Of a stretch of 50,058 bases of DNA, positions 15,414-22,831 are shown in pieces. This DNA comes from a virus. Numbering within the stretch: position 1 is the stretch's first letter; every line of letters begins with the position of its first letter. The notes under the pieces are model-generated. The model did no database searches and was not told where the DNA came from. It worked only from the letters and a program-made list of their open reading frames with translations. Made by a program: the position numbers and the translations under genes. The stretch lies in IMG/VR virus record IMGVR_UViG_3300025313_000023, positions 1 to 50,058 of that record, one strand, 5' to 3'.

Positions 15414-15758
15414 ATGACAACAAGAACCGCCCTTCGTTCCATCACGTCTTGTTTCTACTGCGGAGTTCCTATCTCGCCAACTCCGGTTGTCCAGGAAACA
15501 GAAAGACTCGAACTGGATCATTTCTCGCCGCTTTCATGTGGTGGCCCAGATGTCGTCACGAATCTCGTTCCAGCGTGTCAACGTTGCAACCGGGCCAAGA
15601 AGGCTATGCAGCCACAAGAATGGGCCAACGAATGCTTCGATGCCTCCTACGATGCGATTCGTCGCCTACGATGGCTGATAGGCGATTCCGCCTATTGGCA
15701 ACTCATAAATCAACTCAATTTCGTTCAGGCGAACGCCAGTCTAATCGAGCAATCATGA
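15414..15758 (+). CDS. HNH endonuclease
   Basis: 114 aa. FYCGVPI (one Cys, lacking a full CxxC), then LDHFSPLSCGG, NLVPACQRCNRAKKAM: the D-H pair, the Asn and the CxxC-N-x-x-K end are classic for a small HNH nuclease. It binds one divalent metal and cuts DNA. Its stop overlaps the initiator ATG (ATGA), so it is embedded in the replication operon and may be a homing element or a replication/recombination nuclease. Confidence 0.85.
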   Translation: MTTRTALRSITSCFYCGVPISPTPVVQETERLELDHFSPLSCGGPDVVTNLVPACQRCNRAKKAMQPQEWANECFDASYDAIRRLRWLIGDSAYWQLINQLNFVQANASLIEQS

Positions 15759-16603
15759 GCATCGAGGCCTGGAAGGCCGTCTTGCACGCGACTGGATTCA
15801 CGCCTACGGAGAAGCTCGTCCTACTGGCTCTCGCCAATCATGCCGACCCCCTCGGAAGACAGATCCGTCCCGGTGTTCCACGTTTGATGGTCTATACCTC
15901 GCTAGCAGAGCGGACCGTTCGCCGCACAATCTCTGATCTTGTCGTTGCCAGCATCTTGCGGCCGGTCGGAGAGAGAAGCCGATATGGATTCGTAGAGTAC
16001 GAGATGGATCTTGGCCAACTGTCAGATGTGGCGTCTCAAGACCTGCAGGACATGCACCTCTCAAAGAGCAACGGGGTGCCAGTCCGTCCCTCCAGGGGTG
16101 CACCTGAGTCCGCCAGGGGTGCACGTGAATCCCGATCTTCCATTAAGGAACCATCAATTAACCATCATCAGGAACCATCATATCCATCCACTCCAGCCGA
16201 GGCCTATTCGGCACGACCAGATGGCAAGCATCAGAAGGCCATTCTGAGAACTGCTCAATTGACATTCCAGGAATGCACGAAAATCACGGAACCATCAATC
16301 GGGACAGATAGCGAACGGAAGGCAGCTGGCCGACGTTGGTGGATTCCACTCCGCCGAATCTGCGAACTCGCCAAATGGGACGGAGAACGAGTCTGTTGGA
16401 TCATCACTGAGGCTGTAAAGCGACTTGATGGAAGGGTGACAATCGCCGCTCCGGGATCGATCCTGGCCACTTGCGAAGGAATTATCGGGGAATCCAACCG
16501 CGGCACGCTGCCCACGGGCACCATGACAAAGGCAGATCGGGACGCCAAAATGCTGTCGGAGCAGGAGCGGTTCCGGCGCCTGAAGAACGGGGAGCGAAAG
16601 TGA
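15755..16603 (+). CDS. Replication initiator (DnaD/O-like) with N-terminal winged helix
   Basis: 282 aa from ATG 15755, coupled to the HNH stop. Residues 14-75 (TPTEKLVLLALANHADPLGR, LMVYTSLAERTVRRTISDL) are the winged HTH typical of phage replisome organisers. A linker with many Ser/Pro/His follows (about 105-150), then a basic helical C-terminus (WWIPLRRICELAKWDGERVC). The downstream gene is a DnaC-like loader, the O/P arrangement. The linker is encoded by the iteron-like repeats described separately, so the gene may contain its own origin as in lambda. Confidence 0.75.
   Translation: MSIEAWKAVLHATGFTPTEKLVLLALANHADPLGRQIRPGVPRLMVYTSLAERTVRRTISDLVVASILRPVGERSRYGFVEYEMDLGQLSDVASQDLQDMHLSKSNGVPVRPSRGAPESARGARESRSSIKEPSINHHQEPSYPSTPAEAYSARPDGKHQKAILRTAQLTFQECTKITEPSIGTDSERKAAGRRWWIPLRRICELAKWDGERVCWIITEAVKRLDGRVTIAAPGSILATCEGIIGESNRGTLPTGTMTKADRDAKMLSEQERFRRLKNGERK
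16070..16187 (+). other. Candidate replication origin: iteron-like repeats plus AT-rich patch
   Basis: CCAGGGGTGCAC occurs at 16092-16103 and 16113-16124, 21 bp apart, with a degenerate copy near 16071. An AT-rich stretch follows, containing GGAACCATCA at 16147-16156 and 16171-16180 and TTAACCATCA at 16158-16167; a further GGAACCATCA lies at 16288-16297. Iterons followed by an AT-rich region inside an initiator gene is the lambda-type origin layout. The call rests on pattern only. Confidence 0.55.
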
Positions 16604-17484
16604 CAACTTGGCCCTGGAACATCGCCGCCATCGCCGACGGGAATCTGATCGGCGCAGAGCTTAGAGCGATTGAAGTGGGAGCTATGGTCGGCTGCCAGCC
16701 GGAGATGGTGCCCGGCGCGTGCACGAACTGCGGCGGACGCGAATTCATGGCGGCCTGGCGGATCGAGATAAATGGCAATCGTCACTATTTCGGTCCAGGA
16801 TGGGGTGACTGGCGACCGGCCAGCTTGCAGACACAGCCATGCCCCGTATGCCAAGGCTCGGTCCGGATGGAGGCGCTCCAAGACATTTCTGGCTTGGGTG
16901 GCCTCGTCCTTGACGGCAAAGCCGCTGGCAGTCTGCGCCTTGATGCTTTCCGCCCAGAGACCGGCCAAGTTGACGCGCTGGAAGCATGCCGACGGCTACT
17001 CGTTGAGCTCCCCAGTCCGCGCACCTGGGCTCTGTTCTTCGGTGGGTACGGAACGGGAAAGACGCATCTGCTATGTTGCTTGGTGAACGCCTGCCTGCTG
17101 ATGGACGTCGCGGCCCGATACACCACCGCAGAGGGCATCCTGCGTAGCCTTCGGGCCACGTTCGATGGGCGGCACGGCACAGAGGCAATTCGCCAGGAAC
17201 TCGAGAACATCCGCGTGCTCGTCGTCGACGAGATCGATCGCGTGAAGCTCAGCGATTGGGCTGGCGAGACCTTATTCGGCATCCTGAATGCACGATACAC
17301 GCACGGCCTCGCGACTTGGTGCGCGACCAACAAGGCACCCAATGAGCTGGAGGCCTCCGAGGTCTATGGAGCCTTGGTAAGCCGTCTCTCCTCTGGCGAG
17401 ATGGTCGCTATCACAGGGGACGACATGCGGCCAATGGCCCAGACACAGCTTCCCGACCGTCGGGATGGAACGGCGGCGGGGTGA
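16600..17484 (+). CDS. DnaC-like helicase loader (AAA+ ATPase)
   Basis: 294 aa from GTG 16600 (GGGGAGCG upstream, GTGA overlap). Two CxxC pairs (41-44 and 81-84) form a zinc-binding N-terminal region. Walker A is GGYGTGKT (148-155), Walker B VLVVDEIDR (D210/E211), and a sensor region ATWCATNKAP follows. This matches DnaC/DnaI-type loaders that deliver host DnaB helicase to the origin. The palindrome TCCCGACCGTCGGGA lies at the very end of the gene (17451-17465). Confidence 0.85.
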   Translation: MTTWPWNIAAIADGNLIGAELRAIEVGAMVGCQPEMVPGACTNCGGREFMAAWRIEINGNRHYFGPGWGDWRPASLQTQPCPVCQGSVRMEALQDISGLGGLVLDGKAAGSLRLDAFRPETGQVDALEACRRLLVELPSPRTWALFFGGYGTGKTHLLCCLVNACLLMDVAARYTTAEGILRSLRATFDGRHGTEAIRQELENIRVLVVDEIDRVKLSDWAGETLFGILNARYTHGLATWCATNKAPNELEASEVYGALVSRLSSGEMVAITGDDMRPMAQTQLPDRRDGTAAG

Positions 17485-17936
17485 TCTTCAGAAACGCACT
17501 CGCCCAGGCGATCCTGGCCGGCCGCAAGAGCCAGACGAGACGCATCGCCCGCAAAGGTGAGCTCCTCTCCAGGAATGGTCACGGCCATCCAGCGGTCGTC
17601 GTTCCCGGGCCCAACGGATCCCGCATCCGATACCAAGTCGGCAATGTCTACGCCGTCCAGAACGGGCGCGGACTGAAGGCGATCGGCCGCATACGTCTGA
17701 TGTCGATCTCGTCGGAGCACCTGCAGGAGATCAGCCCGATTGAGGCGGCGATGGAAGGGGTGGAGCCAGACTACATGCCGAGCCCGTGGGGCTTGCAACC
17801 TGCGTATCTACCGCCGTTCCGCCGACTCTGGGATCGTATCCATCCGAAGCGGCCCGAGCGATGGGAGGACGATCCCCTCGTCTGGGCACTCACATTCAAA
17901 CTTGAAGGAGAAAATGATGCCCGACATGAAACCTAA
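17481..17936 (+). CDS. ASCH-domain protein
   Basis: 151 aa from GTG 17481 (GTGA overlap). MIFRNALAQAILAGRKSQTRR, the VGNVYAVQNGRGLKAIGRIRL core and PFRRLWDRIHP...WEDDPLVWALTFKL are characteristic of phage ASCH proteins, which have a PUA-like RNA-binding fold. They are thought to act on RNA or modified nucleotides. Exact role unknown. Confidence 0.75.
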   Translation: MIFRNALAQAILAGRKSQTRRIARKGELLSRNGHGHPAVVVPGPNGSRIRYQVGNVYAVQNGRGLKAIGRIRLMSISSEHLQEISPIEAAMEGVEPDYMPSPWGLQPAYLPPFRRLWDRIHPKRPERWEDDPLVWALTFKLEGENDARHET

Positions 17937-18186
17937 GACACCGGCTGAGGAGTGGCGAATGGGCCGTCAGGAATTCTACGGTGAGGATTCGATGTATGCC
18001 ATCGGTGATAGATTGGCAACCGCCCTCTCGGCCTCGCAGGAGCGGGTGCGGGAGCTGGAGGGAAGAATCGACGCGGCAGTCGCATACATCTATGGGGAAG
18101 ACGATCCAGATATGCCGGGTATGCCCTGGGCCATTCAGCATATCGTCCGCATTCTTGACGAGGCAGAGCGAGGAGGCCAGGGATGA
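17914..18186 (+). CDS. Small coiled-coil protein, 90 aa
   Basis: ATGATG start at 17914 after AAGGAG. A coiled-coil segment ALSASQERVRELEGRIDAAV (about 37-57) shares an almost identical DNA stretch with the next gene. The end ERGGQG is produced by the recurrent junction sequence at 18166. Function unknown. Confidence 0.6.
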   Translation: MMPDMKPKTPAEEWRMGRQEFYGEDSMYAIGDRLATALSASQERVRELEGRIDAAVAYIYGEDDPDMPGMPWAIQHIVRILDEAERGGQG

Positions 18187-18506
18187 GTGACACCAAGACG
18201 GTTCTACTGAGCGAGATGATGCACGCAGCGGAGAAGTCGGATGAGTGGCACTTCCCGATGAGCTGGACCGATAAAGTCGCGGAGCTAGAGATCACCCTCG
18301 CGGCCTCGCAGGAGCGGGTGCGGGAGCTGGTGGAAGGGAGAGCCCTGGCGGAGGCTTTGGTTTTGTCCCACGAGGGACACATCGCTACCCTAGAGAAGCA
18401 GATGCGTGAGCTGGAGGGGAAGTTGATTTTGATGACCGCCGAGCGGGATGCTGTTTGGTCGGAGCTGCACGGCCTACTCGGGCAGTTCGACAATACTGAC
18501 GCGTAG
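18183..18506 (+). CDS. Coiled-coil protein, 107 aa
   Basis: ATGA-coupled start inside a repeated junction. Long heptad-like region (VAELEITLAASQERVRELVEGRALAEAL then LEKQMRELEGKLILMTAERDAVW). The ASQERVREL segment is shared with the upstream gene and echoed at 21331, suggesting local duplication. No enzymatic motif. Confidence 0.6.
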   Translation: MSDTKTVLLSEMMHAAEKSDEWHFPMSWTDKVAELEITLAASQERVRELVEGRALAEALVLSHEGHIATLEKQMRELEGKLILMTAERDAVWSELHGLLGQFDNTDA

Positions 18507-18522
18507 AGCGAGGAGACCAGGG

Positions 18523-18690
18523 ATGAAACGTAAGCATGTGACACACTACTCCACGCTGGGCCTTGTCATCTGCACCAATCGCGAGCCCGGCCCGCGCCAA
18601 CATGCCGTTTGGGGAAACATGAGAGTGACCTGCAAGAAATGCCGTGACATCCTAGGATTGCCCCAGCGGAGCAAGGAGGCCGGGGGATGA
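18523..18690 (+). CDS. Small CxxC protein, 55 aa
   Basis: ATG 18523 in a repeated junction (GGAGACCAGGG upstream). HVTHYSTLGLVICTNREPG and VTCKKCRDILG give one CxxC plus upstream Cys and His residues, compatible with a zinc knuckle. Its stop overlaps the next start as ATGA. Function unknown. Confidence 0.55.
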   Translation: MKRKHVTHYSTLGLVICTNREPGPRQHAVWGNMRVTCKKCRDILGLPQRSKEAGG

Positions 18691-18872
18691 AACCTGACTG
18701 GCCAGAAATCGTACGCAATCTATTGACCGCCCTTCCTGACAGTCGTGGTCTGGGCGGGACCGACAACCGATGGTGGAGAAGTCTCACTCTTGAGAATCGG
18801 CGCTATGTAAAACGAATGCGGCGCGAAGCCGAGGCCGCTATCCGCAAGGCAGAGCGAGGAGGCCAGAGATGA
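18687..18872 (+). CDS. Small basic protein, 61 aa
   Basis: ATGA-coupled. Contains LGGTDNRWWRSLTLENRRYVKRMRREAEAAI, a basic helical C-terminus ending KAERGGQR from the recurrent junction. Possibly nucleic-acid binding; no family recognised. Confidence 0.55.
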   Translation: MKPDWPEIVRNLLTALPDSRGLGGTDNRWWRSLTLENRRYVKRMRREAEAAIRKAERGGQR

Positions 18873-19285
18873 GTGACTTGAACGAACGTAGAGCCGGGTT
18901 CGTGTACGATGCCGCTCGGCTTGCGGCGGCTGCTGCAGGCGCTCCTATCGTCCCAGTTGCATGGGCCGAGCGGGAGGATGCCTTTCGCAGTCAGTTTCTC
19001 CAGGTGATTGAGCGACAGTGTGGAGAGCAGCGTTCGAGATCGACGGAGGAATTGCACGGCTCCTGGATGCAGGCGTACTTCGCAATGGGATGGACTTATG
19101 GCCTTATCTACGACCGCGAGTCATTGACCCATCCCGACCTTGTGCCCTATGCCGAGCTTGGCCAACTCGAACAAGATAAGGATGCCGTCTTTATCGCCTT
19201 GTGTGAGATTGCGCGCCAATGGATACGAGGGAGCGAGGAGGCCAGGGATGAGCATCATGCCGGGCGTGATGATAGATCTCCATGA
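18869..19285 (+). CDS. RyR-domain-like protein
   Basis: 138 aa, ATGA-coupled. The stretch WMQAYFAMGWTYGLIYDRES then THPDLVPYAELGQLEQDKDAVF (about 66-105) matches the RyR domain seen in ryanodine receptors and in phage and bacterial proteins of unknown role. Its last 13 codons run past the next gene's start (38-bp overlap), probably because the repeated junction was inserted in another phase. Confidence 0.65.
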   Translation: MSDLNERRAGFVYDAARLAAAAAGAPIVPVAWAEREDAFRSQFLQVIERQCGEQRSRSTEELHGSWMQAYFAMGWTYGLIYDRESLTHPDLVPYAELGQLEQDKDAVFIALCEIARQWIRGSEEARDEHHAGRDDRSP

Positions 19286-19463
19286 GTATGAGCACGCGCT
19301 AATCAGGGCGGTTCTGAATGGCCAGGTATTTCCGCCGGTCAGCGCGCTACCAGCATCGCTCGGATACGATCCGTCTGAGTGGCTGGCCATCATCGCAAAC
19401 AGGGCGAAGGCCCAATCCATCTATGACCAATTCGCCCTCAAGAACCGAAAGGAGGGCGGATAG
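19248..19463 (+). CDS. Small hypothetical protein, 71 aa
   Basis: ATG 19248 in a repeated junction (GGAGGCCAGGG upstream). Helical, with MIDLHEYEHALIRAVLNGQVFPPVSALPASLGYDPSEWLAI. It overlaps the RyR gene by 38 bp. No recognised family. Confidence 0.55.
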   Translation: MSIMPGVMIDLHEYEHALIRAVLNGQVFPPVSALPASLGYDPSEWLAIIANRAKAQSIYDQFALKNRKEGG

Positions 19464-19524
19464 GCAAAAGTCATCAGCACGCGCATCAATCCGCCGAACC
19501 ATTGAGAAGCAAGGGAGAGACAGA

Positions 19525-20232
19525 ATGCGAAAGATGATTATCGTACTCAGCCTGACGTTGGCGCTCCTCAGCTTGTTTGGCCTGACGGCGGCCGTCATGG
19601 CCGATCCGCCTCCGAGCTGCCCAGATGGCCAGCATTATGACCAGCAGTCGCAGCAATGCGTGGACAACGGTCCGCCGGAGGAGCCCACGGCCGAGCCGAC
19701 CACAGAACCGACGGCCGAGCAACCGACAGCCACGGCAGTAGTCGATCCGACCGCCACTGACCAGGGGCCGGAGAGCCGTGCATACTGCCACGCCACTAGT
19801 GACCCAAGCGGGACGCACTACCAGTATCTTTTCAACCCGGCCTGGGTGCAGCACTTCGAGAACAACGGTACCCCGAAGGATGGCCACGAATTGGACTTCT
19901 TCACGTTCGAGGGCAATACCGACTGTGTGCGGGACGAGCCCACGGACGATCCGACCGCCACTGAGATCGTTGAGGCGACTGCCACGGATGTCATCGAACC
20001 TACGGCGACCGAAGAGGGCCAGCCAACGGCCACTGAGGAAGGCCGACCAACACCAACGGATGATTGCATCCCTGGAGGCGGCACAGAGTTCGCCCCGTGC
20101 GCAACCGTGACGCCCAAGCCTCCGTCTCATCCTGGGACGGGCCCGGAGGAGTCGTCCGCCGTCCTGGGATGGCTGACGACGATGGGAATCGGACTGGCCT
20201 CCGCCGGCATCGCTGGGATGCGCAGGCGCTAG
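19525..20232 (+). CDS. Exported Thr/Pro-rich protein with HPGTG sortase sorting signal
   Basis: 235 aa from ATG 19525 (GGGAGAGAC upstream). Signal peptide 1-26 ends AVMA. Two Thr/Glu/Pro linkers (PTAEPTTEPTAEQPTATAV and the PTATEEGQ/PTATEEGR repeats) flank a Cys-containing domain with YCHATSDPSGTHYQY and DGHELDFFTFEGNTDC. The C-terminus carries HPGTG (202-206), a hydrophobic span (about 212-231) and a final MRRR: the full cell-wall sorting signal layout, with His replacing Leu of LPxTG. A sortase-like gene lies two genes downstream. It is predicted to be covalently displayed on the host surface during infection. Linkers of this style are frequent in Chloroflexota. Confidence 0.75.
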   Translation: MRKMIIVLSLTLALLSLFGLTAAVMADPPPSCPDGQHYDQQSQQCVDNGPPEEPTAEPTTEPTAEQPTATAVVDPTATDQGPESRAYCHATSDPSGTHYQYLFNPAWVQHFENNGTPKDGHELDFFTFEGNTDCVRDEPTDDPTATEIVEATATDVIEPTATEEGQPTATEEGRPTPTDDCIPGGGTEFAPCATVTPKPPSHPGTGPEESSAVLGWLTTMGIGLASAGIAGMRRR

Positions 20233-20234
20233 CC

Positions 20235-20501
20235 ATGTTCAAGTTCGATCAGCACGAGAAGGTGAAGGACATCATCTCCGGCTTCACTGGGTTGGTGGTA
20301 GGACGCACCGAATGGGACAACGGCTGCATCAGATACACCGTCGCATCCCAGAAGCTCGACAAGGACGGGAAGGTGATCGCGAGCGAGGCATTCGATGAGT
20401 CTAATCTCGTGAGCCTTCACAAGCCCAACCTCGTCGATCCTGACGAGGGCAGGGCGCGCCCGGGTGGGCCTCCAGTGTACGGAGATCCGAGGCCTCGGTG
20501 A
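20235..20501 (+). CDS. Conserved phage protein (FKFDxxVKDxxSGFxG family)
   Basis: 88 aa from ATG 20235. MFKFDQHEKVKDIISGFTG, VGRTEWDNGCIRYTV and EAFDESNLV match a short SH3-like family widespread in phages and plasmids with no assigned role. It lies between the sortase substrate and the sortase and overlaps the latter as GTGA. Confidence 0.65.
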   Translation: MFKFDQHEKVKDIISGFTGLVVGRTEWDNGCIRYTVASQKLDKDGKVIASEAFDESNLVSLHKPNLVDPDEGRARPGGPPVYGDPRPR

Positions 20502-21334
20502 AACCGATCTGGCCGCCGTACTTCCTGGCGGTAGGCCTGCTGATGATCCTCAGCGGGGCGGGCCTCTATCTGCAGCGATACATGCCGCAGAAGCCGAGGG
20601 CCCGACACGGCATGGCGGCGGTAGTGCCCAAGGCTACCGTCGCCGTGCCAGTGTCCATCCTGGCCATCGAGGCGGCCGGGATGCCTACGCCTCTCCCGAC
20701 GGTCTGGATTGAGCCAACGCCCAACCAGCACGCCGCCTGGACCTACGACGGAGTGGACCTTGCCTCCAGCCAGGTGACGTTCGTGACGGTTGGAGGCATC
20801 GCCCTCAATCCAGTCACGCCCTACCCTTGGACACCGGACTCCCTCGGCTCCGGCATCTTCGACTGGGGCCATCGGACCGGGCTCGCCTGGGCTGACGATC
20901 ATGGGCGGGTCGGATTCTGGATCCACTCGGGCGAGGACGAGACCGCCTATCCCCTCCAACTCGTCCTTGAGCGGACGCCACAGGGATACCTCGTCTCCGC
21001 TGACGAAGGCGAGGCCCGGTTGGCGGCGCTCATCGGAGCACCCGTTACCATCGATCAGGCGGGGTGGGCGGAGAACTCCATCGTGGTGGCCGCCGTGCGC
21101 GTCCCACCGCTTGAGGTTCCGAGCCTCGATGGCCACGTCGAGGACCTAGCCGAGTACCTGGCTGAGCACTATCCCGGTCAGGGATGGGAGCAGATCGTCG
21201 CTCGGGACGATGCGCTGATGCTCTTCTTCTGCGGCCTCCGTCTCGCTGGCGAGGAGAAGAATCCGAGAGAGAACTTCTATCGCCAGGCAAGGTTCATCAT
21301 CGGACTTCTACCAGAGCGAGGAGGCCAGGGATGA
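20498..21334 (+). CDS. Membrane-anchored sortase-like transpeptidase
   Basis: 278 aa from GTG 20498. An N-terminal membrane span (YFLAVGLLMILSGAGLYL) is followed by a linker and a catalytic region with the sortase triad order: His143 in GFWIHSG, Cys245 in MLFFCG and Arg265 in RQARFIIGL. Sortases cut a sorting signal between Thr and Gly and link the protein to the wall or to another protein. The HPGTG protein at 19525 is the obvious candidate substrate. The fold assignment is from motif order and context, and sequence identity to classical sortases looks low. Confidence 0.65.
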   Translation: MKPIWPPYFLAVGLLMILSGAGLYLQRYMPQKPRARHGMAAVVPKATVAVPVSILAIEAAGMPTPLPTVWIEPTPNQHAAWTYDGVDLASSQVTFVTVGGIALNPVTPYPWTPDSLGSGIFDWGHRTGLAWADDHGRVGFWIHSGEDETAYPLQLVLERTPQGYLVSADEGEARLAALIGAPVTIDQAGWAENSIVVAAVRVPPLEVPSLDGHVEDLAEYLAEHYPGQGWEQIVARDDALMLFFCGLRLAGEEKNPRENFYRQARFIIGLLPERGGQG

Positions 21335-21642
21335 GTGACATGACAGAGAAGGAGCGCGCCGACCGCCTGGAGGCTATGGTAGATCGCCTGTTGGGGACGA
21401 TTGTCGAGTTGAAGTCCGAACTCTCCGCCTCGCAGGCTGAGCTTGCTGTAGCCAACATGCGACTGCAAGCGTCTGAGGAGCGGGTGCAGGATCCGGCGGG
21501 CAAATTAGCGGTATGGCAAGACATTCATACGCCAGGGCAGACAGCCGAACCATACACGGTCACATGGACGAGTAGCGATGGGACGAGGGGCGAGTTCATC
21601 GTGGGTGGCCGGTCGCAGAGCGAGGAGGCCAGGGATGAGTGA
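21331..21642 (+). CDS. Coiled-coil protein, 103 aa
   Basis: ATG 21331 inside a repeated junction. Residues 1-60 form a coiled coil (RADRLEAMVDRLLGTIVELK, SASQAELAVANMRLQASEERV), then a beta-like end (PYTVTWTSSDGTRGEFIVGG). It resembles the coiled-coil genes at 17914 and 18183. The end SEEARDE is produced by the next junction copy. Function unknown. Confidence 0.55.
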   Translation: MSDMTEKERADRLEAMVDRLLGTIVELKSELSASQAELAVANMRLQASEERVQDPAGKLAVWQDIHTPGQTAEPYTVTWTSSDGTRGEFIVGGRSQSEEARDE

Positions 21643-21892
21643 CATTCGATGGACGAATGAATTTTGCCCACCGGCTACGAAGATTGCCCGCGTTGCCTGT
21701 AGACTTTTCGGCCATTCGATCTTCCGTGAAACAAGCGAGATGATCTACTGCCTGCGATGCTGGCGGATCGGATGGGTCATAGAACGCCCACGCAAATTGA
21801 TGGGCTACCCTCGCCGATTCGTGAACGAGCGTCCAGATCCAACGAGCGACCCACCGACCCACCGGTCATTGAGAGAGGAGACCAAGCAATGA
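21635..21892 (+). CDS. Small zinc-ribbon-like protein, 85 aa
   Basis: ATG 21635 in a repeated junction. VACRLFGHSIFRETSEMIYCLRCWRIG (about 20-46) has a Cys/His...CxxC layout fitting a zinc site. Pro/Arg-rich tail. Function unknown. Confidence 0.55.
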   Translation: MSDIRWTNEFCPPATKIARVACRLFGHSIFRETSEMIYCLRCWRIGWVIERPRKLMGYPRRFVNERPDPTSDPPTHRSLREETKQ

Positions 21893-22518
21893 TCGGCACA
21901 GCCACATGGTTCGATTTGGATGATCGTGGTCTCAGCATTGAGGCCGCGCCTGACAAGCCGCCTGACTTCGAGGACGTCGGCCTTCTCTTCATCGAGATCC
22001 TCCGCATGGGAGAGAGCTACCATTGGTCGCTCGGTGATCTCTATATCTACGCTGAAGAGCGGTTCGGAGAGCAGGCGGCGCAGCTCGTCGATGCCGCCCA
22101 CGTCCGCCCTAAGACGCTGCAGAACATCCTCTACGTCTGCCGGCGCTTCCCGAAACTCAATCGGGTCCAGGGACTTCGGTTCTCCCACCACGCGGCGGCC
22201 GCCTCGCTCTTCGGCGTGGCGGAGCATCCTGAGTGGGAGGAGGCCGGCTGGCTCCTCCTGCAGGACGCAGTTCACCAGGGCCTGACCGAGGATGATGTCA
22301 CAGAACGATCGAAGCTCATCCGTGGTGTCGAACCGAGAGGCGAGTCAGTGTCCTTCGAGAAGCGGCCGCTCCCCGACAGGATTTCGATCCTCATCAAGAA
22401 GGTCGAGGGCGTCATCGCCGACCTTCCAGATGACTGGGATGCCGAGCTGGAGCTCCTCAACGACGCACTGGACAGCCTCACGAAGTGCGCTACGGCAGCC
22501 AAGGACCATCCCGCATGA
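21889..22518 (+). CDS. KorB/ParB-like HTH DNA-binding protein
   Basis: 209 aa, ATGA-coupled. FIEILRMGESYHWSLGDLYI, YAEERFGEQAAQLVDAAHVRPKTLQNILYVCRRFP and LRFSHHAAAASL (about 33-115) match a phage/plasmid family of KorB/ParB-type HTH proteins that recognise DNA through the S/P-xx-TLxN helix. The C-terminal half is helical and acidic. It could be a transcription regulator or partition-like factor. Confidence 0.6.
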   Translation: MIGTATWFDLDDRGLSIEAAPDKPPDFEDVGLLFIEILRMGESYHWSLGDLYIYAEERFGEQAAQLVDAAHVRPKTLQNILYVCRRFPKLNRVQGLRFSHHAAAASLFGVAEHPEWEEAGWLLLQDAVHQGLTEDDVTERSKLIRGVEPRGESVSFEKRPLPDRISILIKKVEGVIADLPDDWDAELELLNDALDSLTKCATAAKDHPA

Positions 22519-22730
22519 ACGAGCTGGCCGCCTCCGCCATGAAGGCCCAGGTCCTGCATGCGCTCTCCATCCTGGACCGCGTCGAGGTCAAGCTCCTCCG
22601 CCTCGGCCGCTTCGATGCCGAGAGCCTGAAGCGGACACAGGCCCTCGAGCGGGCGACGATGACATGCCCTTCGTGCGGCTCGATTCTCCGCTGTGGTTTA
22701 TGCGGACATTCTTCAAAGGTGAAGACGTGA
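22515..22730 (+). CDS. Small zinc-finger protein, 71 aa
   Basis: ATGA-coupled. An N-terminal helix (KAQVLHALSILDRVEVKLLRL) is followed by TCPSCGSILRCGLCGHS, two CxxC pairs forming a compact zinc ribbon. It likely binds nucleic acid or protein; role unknown. Confidence 0.6.
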   Translation: MNELAASAMKAQVLHALSILDRVEVKLLRLGRFDAESLKRTQALERATMTCPSCGSILRCGLCGHSSKVKT

Positions 22731-22831
22731 CAAACTGGCGGGTCTTATCCATGCTCTTCGGTTGGGGTCTCTTCTCAATTGTGATGACCATGCTCATCGT
22801 CTTCGCTGCCTGGGCCCTCGGAGCGAAGTGA
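22727..22831 (+). CDS. Single-span membrane peptide, 34 aa
   Basis: GTG 22727 overlaps the upstream stop (GTGA) and its TGA overlaps the next ATG. One hydrophobic span (GWGLFSIVMTMLIVFAAWAL) fills most of it. The tight coupling on both sides argues that it is real. Function unknown. Confidence 0.5.
   Translation: MTNWRVLSMLFGWGLFSIVMTMLIVFAAWALGAK

Noticed and set aside
14867-15754. Long open frame running from the lipoprotein into the initiator gene
   Set aside because: It covers the structured RNA, the winged-helix gene and the HNH gene in other frames. Only its end from 15755 looks like protein, with a coupled ATG there.
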